A stretch of 46,683 nucleotides of DNA from assembly GCA_038093515.1 (NCBI GenBank), contig JBBPSI010000191.1, forward strand, positions 1 to 46,683, written 5' to 3'. Positions within the stretch are counted from its first letter, which is position 1. The number at the start of each line of letters is the position of its first letter. The notes under the pieces are model-generated. The model made no database searches. It was given only the letters and a program-made list of their open reading frames with translations, and was not told the origin of the DNA. Shown piece after piece: positions 19,741-30,514 of the stretch. The stretch comes from Butyriboletus loyo (taxonomy: Eukaryota > Basidiomycota > Agaricomycetes > Boletales > Boletaceae). Position numbers and translations under genes: made by a program.

Positions 19741-20710
19741 GAATCCTAAGATCTGTAAATGTTGCATGCAGTGTGTCACTGCAGCTTGGAACATGGCACC
19801 AATAGCATATTCCTTTGTGACGTCTGGAATATCAGATGGTTTTCTTCCACTCTGTTATGACAACAGAGTTATCAGAGCACATGGGGTTTGCAACTGTTGC
19901 AGTACTACACAAGTACTGGTGATGGTAATGAGGAATAGCTTAGATCTTAATCTCTCAACTGTTGCCAGCGAATAGACAAGTGGTTAAAGCTAGGGAATCC
20001 TAGCCGCAACCACAAGCCCTTTTATATTACAAGGGAATGCGCACAGACCAAGCAGTGTGTGAGACTAGTTACTATACATGTATATACGAAGGAAGTCATG
20101 AGTCAACGATGATGGGAAATAGAAGTCGACGGTGATCAAAAAGAAGAGAAGCAAACAGAGATTAAATACATGAGGTGTGATGTCATAGAGTCTGGGCCAG
20201 TCTGGACCATGACGTCATATGCTTAGTCAGCCTATGGTCACATGTATAATCCCATGATCATGTGTGCTAGGTCACATGATCTTTGAAAGAGAAATATGAC
20301 AAAGTCCAAATGCAAAAGATGGTTATAAGAGATACAATTATAACACACTCCAAAAGTACTGCAAAAGTTCCACCTATGCTTCTCAATGTTTTGCATTGAT
20401 ATAGTGCATGCTTGCAAATTATTGGTGTCTTGAGAGCATGGCATGAGGCACATCCATGATCCTTGACTGCATTCAATGCAGAACAAAGGTGATCCACTTG
20501 CAGGATATTTAAATGTTCACGTTCTATGCATTGTCGTTTGGCTTCATGAGCTGCTGTAACAAAACCATTTGAAAGTGTTGGTGAAAGTTGTTCTGTGCTT
20601 GGAATCACTGTGTTCATCACATCAAAGTTATGTTTGAGAACTGATATGGAACACTGATGATGTGTTCTGTTTTGTAGAGTTGTTGATGGAACACTTGGTA
20701 TAGAGATCAT
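19741..20710 (-). pseudogene. Copy B C-terminal region (interrupted by solo LTR)
   Basis: After the helicase core the frame at 20710-20346 is Cys/His containing (HLCSALNAVKDHGCASCHAL). It is cut by a family 1 solo LTR whose GAGTG duplication (minus strand) lies within the frame. Downstream of the LTR the frame reads KGICYWCHVPSCSDTLHATF after an early TGA. Such a cysteine-containing tail is usual for fungal RecQ-like proteins of this type. The final stop was not fixed with confidence. Confidence 0.5.
19853..20345 (-). mobile_element. Solo LTR, diverged family 1, TSD CACTC
   Basis: 493 bp from TGTTATGACAAC to TTATAACA with CACTC on both sides (19848-19852 and 20346-20350). It is clearly related to family 1 (CAACTGTTGCCAGCGAATAG, TATGCTTAGTCAGC) but much more diverged than the other copies, so it is an older insertion or a subfamily. 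It is inserted in the copy B tail exon. Confidence 0.9.
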
Positions 20711-20803
20711 GTGTGAAGGCTTTGAAATTTTTGCATTGGCTTGAGGCTCTGTGGGTGCTTATATAGTAATAATTCATTATTGAAGACTTTCAAAATATAT
20801 ATC

Positions 20804-22230
20804 TTAATAAAACATACCTTTGCAAATACTGCAATGAATATTTTCCTTGCAATCAACACATTTTGTCCCAGTGTTATCAATATACAAGGTCAATCCATAT
20901 TGTAGACATTGTCTTTTTTGAATATCATAGACATAGTCTTTGATATACTGTTGACCTTTGTGATCTTGATTCAAATGTTCAGGTGGATTGATTTTTGGAG
21001 GATTAGAGTTGGGAATAATAAAGCACTTGGCAGGTTTTCCATCTCGACCAGCACATCCTTGAGCTTGAATAAGCTCACTCATCTCCAAGGGAGCTTTGCA
21101 ATGAATAATCAGTCAAAGATGTGGATAATTATTGCCAGTGCTGAAGGCAGATGTGCAGATCATGATAGAAGAAACACCATTGCGCCAGTTGGTATAGGCT
21201 TGAAAACGGTCCTCATCTGTAATATTGATATCACCAGTATAAAATGGCCAGTTTGTCGGCAAATAACCCAGATTTAGCTGCTGAGGGTTAATACAAATTT
21301 CATCAAAAATACCTTTGCTGCCAATGTATGCCCATCTTGCAAATATGTTACAAATATTAAAGCCCGATCTTGTGTATTCCAAGATTTTTGCTCTTGTTGA
21401 ACAAGATGAACAATCTTTGGCATCATGGCTGGAGTGCCCATTGGTTGTTCAAGTATATACTCCAATTCAGGGCGATTGGATGACTGTTGAAAGATTTGTA
21501 TTTTTGGAACCAAAGCAAAAGCCTCCTTAATTGACAATTCTTTGCTGGGTGGAAGTGTGGCAGTCAATAAGATGACTTGTACTGCCAGTTCACGGAGTTT
21601 GAATACATGTTTGAGTGAATCCCAGAAATTGTGAGATAGCAGAACCAAATGTGCTTCATCAAAAACCAGGCAAGTGACAGGTGTGATTTCATGAAAGTCA
21701 GCAATTGCAGAACGCCAGGTTGGAAATTTTGCTTTATCAGCAGAGACAAGAATGAGATTGATTTGAGGATTCAGTTGGCCTAGATTAAGACTGGGATTGA
21801 AAACTTGATAGTCGACTTTCAATTCCATTAACTTGTATTCCCAGTCCATGAGTAGAGATCGCAGTGGTAAAACCACAATTATTGCCTCATGAGGAAGCAT
21901 AATTGCAGGAATTATGGCCAACATGGATTTGCCACCACCAGTCCTGAGCAAAGCCATGACATCTGTTTTGTGCTGGGCAATAGCTATTGCAGCCTCCTTT
22001 TGATATATTGAGATCCATGTTATACTTGTATTCTTCAAGACCTGCTGTAGTATTAAAAGGCAGGAAGATCCAACTTCTTCATTTGATCTCAGTGAAATGT
22101 CCATTTTTGACTGTATAGTATTTGTTGGAGAATCTGTAACACACATATGAATGAAATATTGCCATCCAAATATTGTTTTTATTACCTTGTATATTCTTTG
22201 TTGGGAGATTTGGTATAGTAGGAATTTCAT
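20804..22230 (-). pseudogene. Copy B RecQ-like helicase domain
   Basis: SF2 helicase motifs appear in order: a Q-containing start (WISIYQKEAAIAI), Walker A LLRTGGGKSMLAIIPA, motif Ia VVLPLRSLLMDW, Walker B VFDEAH, motif III LLTATLPP, motif V region ICTSAFSTGNNYPHL, and motif VI QAQGCAGRDGK. The family usually has GRAGRDG in motif VI; here the first arginine codon is TGT, one C-to-T change from CGT. TGA at 21113-21115 falls before LIIHCKAPLEM, where family members have V-R-L-x-I-H. Between ALIFVTYLQDGHTLAAK and QLNLGYLPTN the frame changes; a 32 bp GT...AG segment would join them, or it is a frameshift. An intron near 20770-20810 separates the tail. The product would be a 3'-5' DNA helicase if intact. 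Confidence 0.85.
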
Positions 22231-22277
22231 CTGAATTCGCTATTGGCATAGTATCTGAAAAGAAATCTTATGTGAGT

Positions 22278-22523
22278 TTATAAGTTTAATAAATAAGAAT
22301 CAGATGATTTACTGATTTGTGGATCTCTATGCTTGAGTTCATATCTCTTATCCCATTCATCTTGTTGAGCAGACAATTCATCATAGAGAGCATCAAGATC
22401 ATCCTCTTCATTTGTTGGAATTTTTCTACTAGATTGTGGGGTAGATTCTTGGATTCTGGTGTCGACACCAGATTTAGGAACTGATAGCTCTTGTAGAGTA
22501 CTGGCAATTGTGGTGGTGATCAA
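22278..22523 (-). pseudogene. Copy B hinge exon
   Basis: Low-complexity linker (STPQSSRKIPTNEEDDLDAL, YDELSAQQDEWDKRYE) corresponding in position to copy A 843-999, which is also acidic. It lies between the linker region and the helicase core, with an intron at about 22255-22310. A TAA near 22557 precedes it. Confidence 0.55.
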
Positions 22524-22556
22524 GGGTGTCAGAGCAGTGATCAGATGATTTGTGAT

Positions 22557-24290
22557 TTAAGTTTGCATGTCAGGAATCACTGTGGTTTTGAATTTTGTGA
22601 TCAGATGATCTGTAAATGCCTTTTCTGAGAAAGAAAAAGAATCATGTTTCTTGGATGAGTGGGATTCTTGTTGACTCTTGAGATCTAGTTGACCAGCTTT
22701 TGCCATTTCTTTAAAACGAGATGGTGTAATCTCTGAGTATGGCAATTTGATTCCACTTGGCATGGTATGCAAAATAATCTGCCATCGCTTGCTGGCCTCA
22801 AGGAAAAGTGGCAGGATATCTTCACTTGCACCTGCAAGAGCATCTGGGCTAAGTCCATATATTTTGTCCCCAACCGCACGGGAGTGTCCAGCCTGTAAAG
22901 CATCGATGTTGTCATTCTGATCCAATTCCAGCAACTCCTCTGCAAATTGACCCAGTTTGCGCTTGAAAGCAATGCTAATATGTCTCCATGAATTGACTGT
23001 AAGTTTGAAATCCAAATGGCCAAGGCTTATTCTGGTCAACATGTCACTGAGTTGATTGGTATTGAATAACTTGGAGTCATTGACAAAGAGCTGGGTCCAA
23101 TAAAGATGTTGGATTTCAGGATTGTCTGTGAAACAAAGATAGGCTGCTAGCTCTGCAAAAGGACGTGCAATGGCCAATGATTGGATCATAAGATCAGCAG
23201 TGAGAGCATCAATTGCATGTGGAATAAGCTTGTCATGTCCAGAGAGGGCACCAGATTTGTGATAGCAACGAAGCAGAGTCAGATTTGATCCTAGCATAAT
23301 GAGATTTCATTGGTGATAGTTGGTGTTATAGAAAGCAAGAGCAGTAAGCTCTGTTCCTCGACCTGGAGAACCACAAAGTGTTTCACAGCGAAGCAAGAGA
23401 TGACCCTGAAATTCAGCATAGTCTCGAAGCCAAACTCTCAAAGCACTACAATCCCAAACCATTTGGCCATTAATTGTTTTGCCAAACATGGATGTGATTT
23501 TTGGATTGGAAAGAAATGCTCTGCCCAATATATCTTTATCTGCAAAGCAAGTGTTGTGTTTGTCAGTGAGAAAGGAGTAACCCAATGATTTGTTGGTCAA
23601 ATCATCTGTGATAGATCTATAGTCAATTCGTAGACCAGAGATTCCTCGTAAGATCTTTTTCTCCTATATTTCTGTGGTGGTTTGTCCATGAGCTGCAAAC
23701 ATTTGTTGCAGACTATCCAAGCGAATATGATTTCCTTGATAGAGAAGCTCTTGCCAATGTTCTGTATCAATCCACCATATACGTGGAAGGGATTTGGTTT
23801 GATATGCTATTGCAGAGGCCAAGTGTTGAAGGGATTGAATGCGTGCAAAAGGATAGTTTGTGTTTTCAGTAAACCAATCTGATAAATACTCGCATGCTTG
23901 CTCTTCATTATTGTCATATTTGCGAGCTGCAAGCAGTTTGATTTCCTTGAGGCATGTTAAGCAGATGCAGTATTCAAATTTGGCAAAATACTGAGTGATT
24001 TCATGGGGTTGTTTGTGTGTTCCATCCTTGTTGAGAGTCAGGATTGCCAGAAGTCGTTCGGTTGGACAAGGAATGGTATTATCAGCCATTTTGTGCCATT
24101 TGGACAGCCAAACATTTGAGAGAACTAGGTGAATAGTCTCTGATACATCCACTTGATGCTTCAATGCGACTTCCAAGTCTTGAATGTAATCAACAAGCTT
24201 TCCAGGCAAAGGAATAGTGTAGCCTTCAGAGTATTGGACTTGCACAAGCAGTGAAAGCAAGGCAGTTACTGGCTCTGCATATTTTTTCAT
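22557..24290 (-). pseudogene. Copy B conserved linker region
   Basis: Several open stretches (24290-23664, 23600-23310, 23297-22560) colinear with copy A 1511-3382. Shared blocks are PFARIQSLQHLASAI/PFAHLHSLQHYASAI, RIWWIDTEHW/NIWWTENMHW, GHDKLIPHAIDALTAD and YGLSPDALAGASEDILP. TGA at 23307-23309 and TAG near 23655 break the frame. No known catalytic signature. Conservation between two decayed copies suggests this large region mattered to function before decay. Confidence 0.7.
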
Positions 24291-24392
24291 TGTATTTTTG
24301 TCTTGATGGCAGTGAAAAGAAGTATTATTATAACCACTTAAATCCAGATAAATGCCTCAGATGATTAGTTCACATGTGAATTGATCACTCAC

Positions 24393-25171
24393 CATTTTTG
24401 TGGATTTTCTGAATTTAATTTCTTCAGAATAAGCTCATCTGTAGAAGACAGCAAATCAAGTGCTTCATTAAAATATTCCAAAACTGCAGCTTGAATTCCA
24501 GGTATACAAGTGTGCTTTGAAGTGCTGCTGGAGCTTGAAATTAAAGTGTGCAGCTCTGTTATGGAATATTCTGTGACATGTTCATGCCAGCGAGTAGTTA
24601 AAAGCCATGGACTGATAAGTCGCCGATCAATTGGAAGAAGTCGATGTCCAAGAGCAGTGTTGGCTTTCATACAAAGGGATTTGAGAACATAGTCAATGGA
24701 GGAATGGCTATTGTCTTGGTAATGGTGGTCAACAACTTGCCAAAGTTGGTGAGTTGAGCCACCATTGTTAAGCTGTTGCATTTTGCAAGCATCTCATGTA
24801 GAAGGACATGCAAGATCTGGATGTGCAGAAATATGGTGTGCATGCAGATATTTGGTAGAACTGGTGACTTGGGAACAAAAAGAACATTTAAATCCATTGA
24901 AAATTTTGAGTCCTTTAAATGGGTTGATGTTATGGAACTGTGAAGTGTTTGGAAGTTCCAATGAGATACCATTGGCCTTTAGAATAGCCAATAAGTGTGT
25001 TGAATTATAAGTGAGATTTTTGTGATTGTCCTGGAGATGGCTTTTGACATGGGTTGGTTGAATAGCCACCATGCAAAGAGTGCAACATAAGGCTTTGAGC
25101 ACAGGATCAATAACCAGATTAATGGAATCCAGGTAGGGATGATGAGACAACTGATCCATCTCATGGTAGAT
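24393..25171 (-). pseudogene. Copy B OrsD-like double zinc-finger exon
   Basis: The exon opens at 25171 after a TACTAG acceptor and reads IYHEMDQLSHHPYLDSINLV. Finger 1 is CCTLCMVAIQPTHVKSHLQD-NH, finger 2 is FKCSFCSQV ... HAHHISAH. TGA at 24794-24796 interrupts the exon (PST-stop-DACKMQQL). It continues with QLWQVVDHHYQDNSHSSIDY to a GTGAGTG donor near 24391. The following intron carries a palindrome at 24362-24387. The double-finger arrangement with a hydrophobic lead-in matches OrsD/DUF3505-type domains. Confidence 0.75.
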
Positions 25172-25221
25172 CTAGTAATATGATATATTAGTTTCATATC
25201 ATGTGAATCAAAAATACCTAC

Positions 25222-25569
25222 AGCATGATTGTCTGATTTAGCAGATATATCTGCAATATCTAATGAAGGGACCTGCTTTGGAAAAGCATTTATAATTGGA
25301 TCACCATGCTGATTTATGATTTTACCTTGCTTTCTGCTTCTGAAGACTTTATAGAAATTAGATAGAATTAACCCAATGATTAGTTCACATGTTAACTAGT
25401 CATCTTACCTTAGCAGAGACCTATATAGCATGGATTGTCAGCAATGATTAATTCACATGTTAACTAGTCATCTTACCTCAGCATGTGGCTGTGCTGCTGC
25501 TATTTCCTTCAATTCTTGATCAAGAGTTTCTGAGAATGCAGCCAGCAAATCTTTAAGTGTTGTGGACAT
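25222..25569 (-). pseudogene. Copy B first exons, including a possible 12-nt microexon
   Basis: Exon 1 is 25477-25569 (31 codons, MSTTLKDLLAAFSETL...). The intron 25421-25476 contains a palindrome. A 12-nt exon VSAK (25409-25420) would follow, then a second palindrome-bearing intron (about 25309-25408), then exon HGDPIINAFPKQ (25222-25308) and an intron 25172-25221 ending TACTAG. All junctions keep phase. The two palindromes share the same ~33 bp including the GTAAGATGACTAG donor, so this is a local duplication. Alternatively the whole 25309-25476 is one intron. Confidence 0.5.
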
Positions 25570-25944
25570 CGTGGGAAATTTGTTCGCAAAAATGGCAATT
25601 CCTAATAGGGAAGGAACAAATGGAAGAACAAAAGGTTAAGCTTTTAAGTTTTGTAGCTTCTTTCATCTTCAAGGTTGTTTTAAACTCAGTTTTAAAATAG
25701 GAATGATTATATAACATACAAACAAGTAATGACAGTCATCACATAAGCATGATTAAGTAAGTATATCATATAATAAACTATAAAGTTGAATCAGGGCAGA
25801 AAGATAAATATTTAACAATATGTGTAAGTATTTGACACACCAGGTATATATACTGGCTGAAATGAAACAGATAACTTTTTCACCCTGACTCTTTACTCTC
25901 ACTATCAAGCTTTATTTGCTTTTTTGAAATTTCTTTTTGCACAA
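25570..25944. promoter_or_regulatory. Shared intergenic region of the divergent gene pair
   Basis: 375 bp between the two start codons. It contains a symmetrical TATA-like GGTATATATACTGG at about 25852-25865 and a pyrimidine-rich stretch just before the plus-strand ATG. It probably served as a bidirectional promoter. No palindrome of the intronic family occurs here. Confidence 0.5.
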
Positions 25945-28900
25945 ATGTCTACAAACATCAACAAAATCAAAGCTGTAAGCCCTATTTTTTATACACACAC
26001 ATATTTCTTGGCTAAATTAGTCATTATTTGATAGACCAATAAATCTCAGGTGGGTATTTGCTTATAATTTTCTATCATTTCTTTTTTGTGGTCAAATATG
26101 ATTGATTTCTTCTTTCTTCTTTTTTTTTTTACTCAACTGCCTTGATTGTGATCTGATTATTAGTTCACATGTGAACTAATAATTCAGATTTAATTGGAAT
26201 AAAAATCTAAAAGCTTATTGTTTGATGGCTCTGATATATTTGGATTTCTAACTGACTTGGTTATCTCTTTTCCATTACTAGAAAGCTGAGAAAGCAGCAA
26301 CTGAGAAGTTCTCCAATTATTTGGATAATCTTGCAGAAGTGTGTCTTGGTTGGGGGCTGGTTTTTGTTGGCAATGACAACAACCTTGGACTGGGACCTTT
26401 TCTTGGTCACCAAAACTTTAACACCCGTCCAGTCCAAATGGGGCTTATCAACAAAATGAAAAAGAATGCTGAATCTGCAGGTCTTGCAAACAGAGTTCCA
26501 GACCAGGCGATCCAGATCGGTGTCAAGAGCTCCTATATTGCAGGTGGTATTATCCCTGACCAGCTCAATACTTCCTATAGCAACCTAGTCCAGTGGACCG
26601 ATGAAGCGAAATCTCCCCAGGCCCAGATCGAGCTTATCGATGGGAATCATTGAGTAACCTTGTTGCAGTGTCGTTACGAGAAGAAGATATTTTTACTGCA
26701 GGATTATCAACAGAAGCTCCCACAAGCAAGTACCCCTTGTGAGCACAGTGACTTACAGAAGCACATTCACAACCTGGAGACAGAGATACGTACTGGAGGT
26801 GTATGGCTTGCAGAAATCTTTGACTTGGGTAAAATTTATTCTGATTATTAGTTAACGTGTTAACTAATCACTGACATCATAGACTTGATCAGAGCTAAAG
26901 AAGAACATGGCCTCATTTTCTTCAAGCTTTCTTCTAATCGCCTACAGCCACACAGAGAGGATACCGATACGCAACTGTTTAAAAATCTGTTGCACTGTCT
27001 TTGCATGGAGTCTGAGAGTCCTATTGATGATCCCCTATCTCTCACAGCTTATGAGAGCCTTGTTAAAGATTGGACCTCAAGTTGGACTCACCAGTCTTCT
27101 TGTCCGACGCTGATTTTGAAGAACAAGAAGCTTACATTCTGGCTTGCATGGCTGTTTGAACTCATCACATATGAATCCAGCGAGCTTATCAACATATCCC
27201 TGCCTGCATCCAACTTGCATCCATACTTTACTGGAGTAAGTTTCTGGTTATAATTTGCTGATTATTAGTTAACATGTGAACTAATAATCACTCTTTTATA
27301 GCAATTCCTTGCTATCTTTCAGCCTATGTGGTCCATTTTCCAATACCTCACCTCTCCATTCCTTATGCCTGAGGTGGACATAGCCTGCACAAAAGTCCTA
27401 GGGCACTATGTTCATCTAACACTTGGGTCTGATGAATGTTATGGTAGTGGTATACTTTTTCCATCCATTACCACTTGGACTACTTCATTCGCCTAGCCTT
27501 TTGCTAGTGCCCTTTGAGCGGTACGAACCGCTCTAGCTTAGTCACCATTTCCCGTGCACAGACGCACTTTCTTTCATACTCCAGAATGTTCTAGAGTATT
27601 TCTTCCTTGTTTGTACTTTCCTTCTCGCGACTTGATTAGGAACATGGTCTGTGCACAGACCCCAGTAGTATAAAGACTCGGTCTTTACACCCATGTACTT
27701 TATCTAGTTCTATGCAGTCTTCTGCTAGCAATTAGTTCTCTTCCAGACTCTTAGTGTGCGCACTAAGACATAGTCTGAGACTTCTCCAGAATCATCTCCA
27801 GAGTCCTGCGGCTACTCCAGAGTGCCGCCTCAGAGTTCTCGTTGTTAGCACCCAGCATAACAATGAATGCACTCAGGTAGTACAGGAAATTGAGAAAGAA
27901 ACAAGACCTTTGTACTCACGACACACCAGAGACTGTCCCAAGTCCATGATTTCAGTTTTAGAAAGTGGTGAACAGTGCTTCCTGGACCAGTGGCAAAACA
28001 CATTCTCTGAAATCCTCTCACCTGTTATGTATCTGTTTGGTTCCATAGAGCCCACAGAAGCTGAGATTTACAACAAAGCCTATGATCACTACTTCAAGAA
28101 AGTGATAGCTGATGCCAAGGAGGTAGTAAAGGAGATGCAGGGAGATGGCACAAACACACACGATATCACTGCGCCTGTCCTGGGAAATATTCTCATCAAA
28201 TTACAGTGGTTGCAGCTGGGCTATTTTCCTACTGACGAACCACAAGTCATTCCACGCACTCCATTCCCACTCTTCAGTCCCATTGCAATGCAGGTGTTGC
28301 AAAGTCTCTGGAACACCACCCAGATTACAGTTTTGCCAACACACTCACAGCTGTTGAATTATGGCCCAACTATAGCAGAGGTAAATATAATTTAAATGTG
28401 ATTATTAGTTAACATGTGAACTAATCATTTGATTCAATCAGTGCATAGATTGGATTTTCCCTTTAGGTCGTTATGGTTGGCTTGGGCAGAGAATCAACCG
28501 TGACTGGGAGGATTTATGGGAAGCAGTGGAGATATTCTTGCAGCATCGCATGAAAATACAAGATGCCCAACAACGTTGCTGGTGTGTTTGCAAGGTAAGG
28601 GTCTAGTATGTGCTAAAGATACTCACTTATGTCTATCACACTCTAGATCATACAGCTCTTTTTTGAACATCATCAACACACATTTCCAATTCTCCATGCA
28701 GCATTTGAGAAAGCCTTTCCAACTGTTGGAAAGGACACTTGGGAAGACCTGGCTCTCAAGGAGGCGATCATCATGAAGGATGAGAAGATTGGCGATGTCA
28801 AATGGGATCTAACTCTAACAAAATTCCTCATGGCCTATGCAAATGAGATTGCCAATGCTTCGCACTCCATTATTCGCCCCAAAGCCAGTACCCAGCTTTT

Positions 28901-30514
28901 GAATCAAACTTTGCTGGGATGTGTCACAGAAGAGCAAAAGGAAATGTTCTGGGACTTCTATTGTATTATTCGTGCATCTGTCTTCAATTGGGAGGCTTAT
29001 GGTGTCACAGGCATACATCGCCAATTTATTTCACAAAGCTTTGTGGATGCCATGCAACTCAATAGACGAGCTAACATTTTAGCCCTATTACCAATATGGA
29101 AATTCCGCAAACAGCTAGTCGAGCTATTTCAAGACATGATGGAAGAAGTGGGCATGGATGCAAATACCTGGTCTGGTTGGGATATTTATGAGCCCTCTGG
29201 AAAGCTAGCTCTCCAGGACACCTCCTATACTGTGTTGCTGCCCAAGGAGTATGAAGGCGAAACAAGTGGCACAGCAATGGAACGTGCTGCATTGGCACCT
29301 ACTGTCTTTGCCAAAGGAAAAGAAGCCATACATAAGATTATCGAGCTTGTCCAGTCCCCACAGCTAGGGGGCATTCAGACAGAAAATGGACTTTGCTTGG
29401 ATCCTACATTACATGCAGTTACCAGAAACTTCCTAACTGTAAGGATTTATTCTGATTATTAGTTAACATGTTAACTAATCATTCATCATAGGAGCTTGCT
29501 GTGCTTGTGAATAAACAGGTTCACAGAATACAGGATCCCACTGCAGATCTGACAGTTCCTATGCTGGCCCAGGACACAGTGCAAGCAATTTGATCTCTGG
29601 ACTTGGGCAGTGATTTTGAAGTGCTGGAATTTGCAAAATCTGAGGAAGCTGATAAACACTGGTGTGGACAGACTACAGATGAATTGCAACAATCCAGCTC
29701 ATTTCTGGTTTCTACTTCTACCACAGCCTTTTCTAAAATGGAAAACAACAAAAAGGACAAGGAAGGAAAGCATTATCAAAGGAAAATTGGCAGCTGGCTT
29801 AGAGCAAGTGAAAAGAAAACACATTGCCCAAAGCTCAAGGTCACAACTGATGGCTCAGCATCTGGTATGTAATCATTTGGATTATATGTTAACTTCAATT
29901 ACCCATTGAAACAATAATGAAGCTACTCCAGGATCCTCTAACCAGAGAGGATCTTATTCAGGATCTGCTGTTGCACACTCTGGTATTAGTGGTAAGTACA
30001 TTATTCCTTGATTATTAGTTAACATGTCAACTAATAATTATATTATTCAGACAAACACCCCACTCCTGATAGTGGATTCACTGGTACTTCTGCTAGTCCA
30101 GCAAAGACTACACAATTAACTGGAAATGATGACAACATCACTCAAATGCTCTTATTGTTACGGGCCCAGCAGATATCAATTACCAACACTCGTACTCCTG
30201 AAGAATGGCAGACTATTGTTGGCCACCTTACCAAATCTGAAACTCTGCCAGAAGACAACTGGCCCAGTTTGGTCAAGTCTCTGTTCACCATACACAACCT
30301 GTTCAATAAGCCCAGCCTCTCTGCCAACACCTTTTTATTGTGGCTTCATAATCAGGTCACTTATCCCACAGATCTTGAGTTGTGGAAGTGGTTGATGTAT
30401 AACTTGAAGGGTAACTCCACTGTGGGAGAAACAGTCATCAAGACATGCAAGAAGTGGGTGGATGATATGAGCAAAGATATGATTCAAATGCCAGCTGTGG
30501 AAGGTGCAGATTAA
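25945..30514 (+). pseudogene. Divergent nine-exon gene with ParB/sulfiredoxin-like motif, function unknown
   Basis: Exons: 25945-25974, 26282-26828, 26883-27235, 27302-28380 (minus a solo LTR and one duplication), 28442-28594, 28647-29438, 29492-29864, 29923-29991, 30051-30514. All junctions are GT...AG and phases agree. The exons sum to 3429 nt, or 1142 codons plus stop, strong support for the model. Two in-frame TGA codons (26651-26653 and 29591-29593) interrupt it; both fit CGA to TGA. Exon 2 has FNTRPVQMGLINKMKKNAES and, later, IELIDGNH followed by TGA then VTLLQCRYE. DGNHR-x-x is typical of ParB/sulfiredoxin-like folds, so the first stop may have replaced that arginine. The rest (helical, Trp-rich, with a Ser/Thr-rich linker near 29800-30120) was not recognised. 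Six of eight introns carry the palindrome. Confidence 0.7.
27437..27862 (+). mobile_element. Solo LTR, family 2, TSD ATGAA
   Basis: 426 bp from TGTTATGGTAGTGG to CCCAGCATAACA, flanked by ATGAA (27432-27436 and 27863-27867). Removing it and one duplication restores the frame of exon 4 of the host gene (GSDE-CTQVVQEIEKE). The ends show CG to TG/CA changes relative to the Element 2 LTRs. Confidence 0.93.

Larger units (their letters stand above)
19741..25569 (-). pseudogene. OrsD zinc-finger / RecQ-like helicase gene, copy B
   Basis: A long spliced minus-strand gene starting at ATG 25569. Order: short 5' exons, OrsD-like double finger, long linker, Ser/Asp/Glu-rich hinge, RecQ-like helicase, cysteine-containing tail. 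It is colinear with copy A over the finger and linker. It is decayed: TGA stops at 24794-24796, 23307-23309 and 21113-21115 sit where arginine is expected (CGA to TGA). There is also TAG near 23655 (tryptophan in copy A), TAA near 22557 and a TGA after the solo LTR. The first arginine of helicase motif VI is replaced by cysteine. Helicases with this architecture form expanded fungal families, some linked to chromosome ends; whether this locus was subtelomeric is not shown. Its introns near the 5' end carry the palindrome described elsewhere. Confidence 0.8.
24362..30039. repeat. Intronic palindrome family (half-site TGATTAGTTMACA), 9 copies
   Basis: Copies lie at 24362-24387, 25377-25402 and 25445-25470 (introns of the minus-strand copy B). 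Further copies lie at 26154-26186, 26842-26870, 27259-27290, 28399-28427, 29453-29481 and 30009-30039 (introns 1, 2, 3, 4, 6 and 8 of the plus-strand gene). Each is a 26-32 bp inverted repeat centred on ACATGT, with TTAACATGTTAA or TTCACATGTGAA cores. The right arm provides ACTAAT, a good fungal branch point, 12-24 nt before the AG. Intron 7 (29865-29922) has a degenerate half. Introns 2 and 6 are almost identical along their whole ~53 bp. Confidence 0.9.

Noticed and set aside
20804..22230. Helitron helicase
   Set aside because: The motifs fit RecQ-type SF2 (DEAH box, LLTATLP); no Rep/HUH motif, no Pif1-type motifs and no CTRR hairpin terminus were seen.
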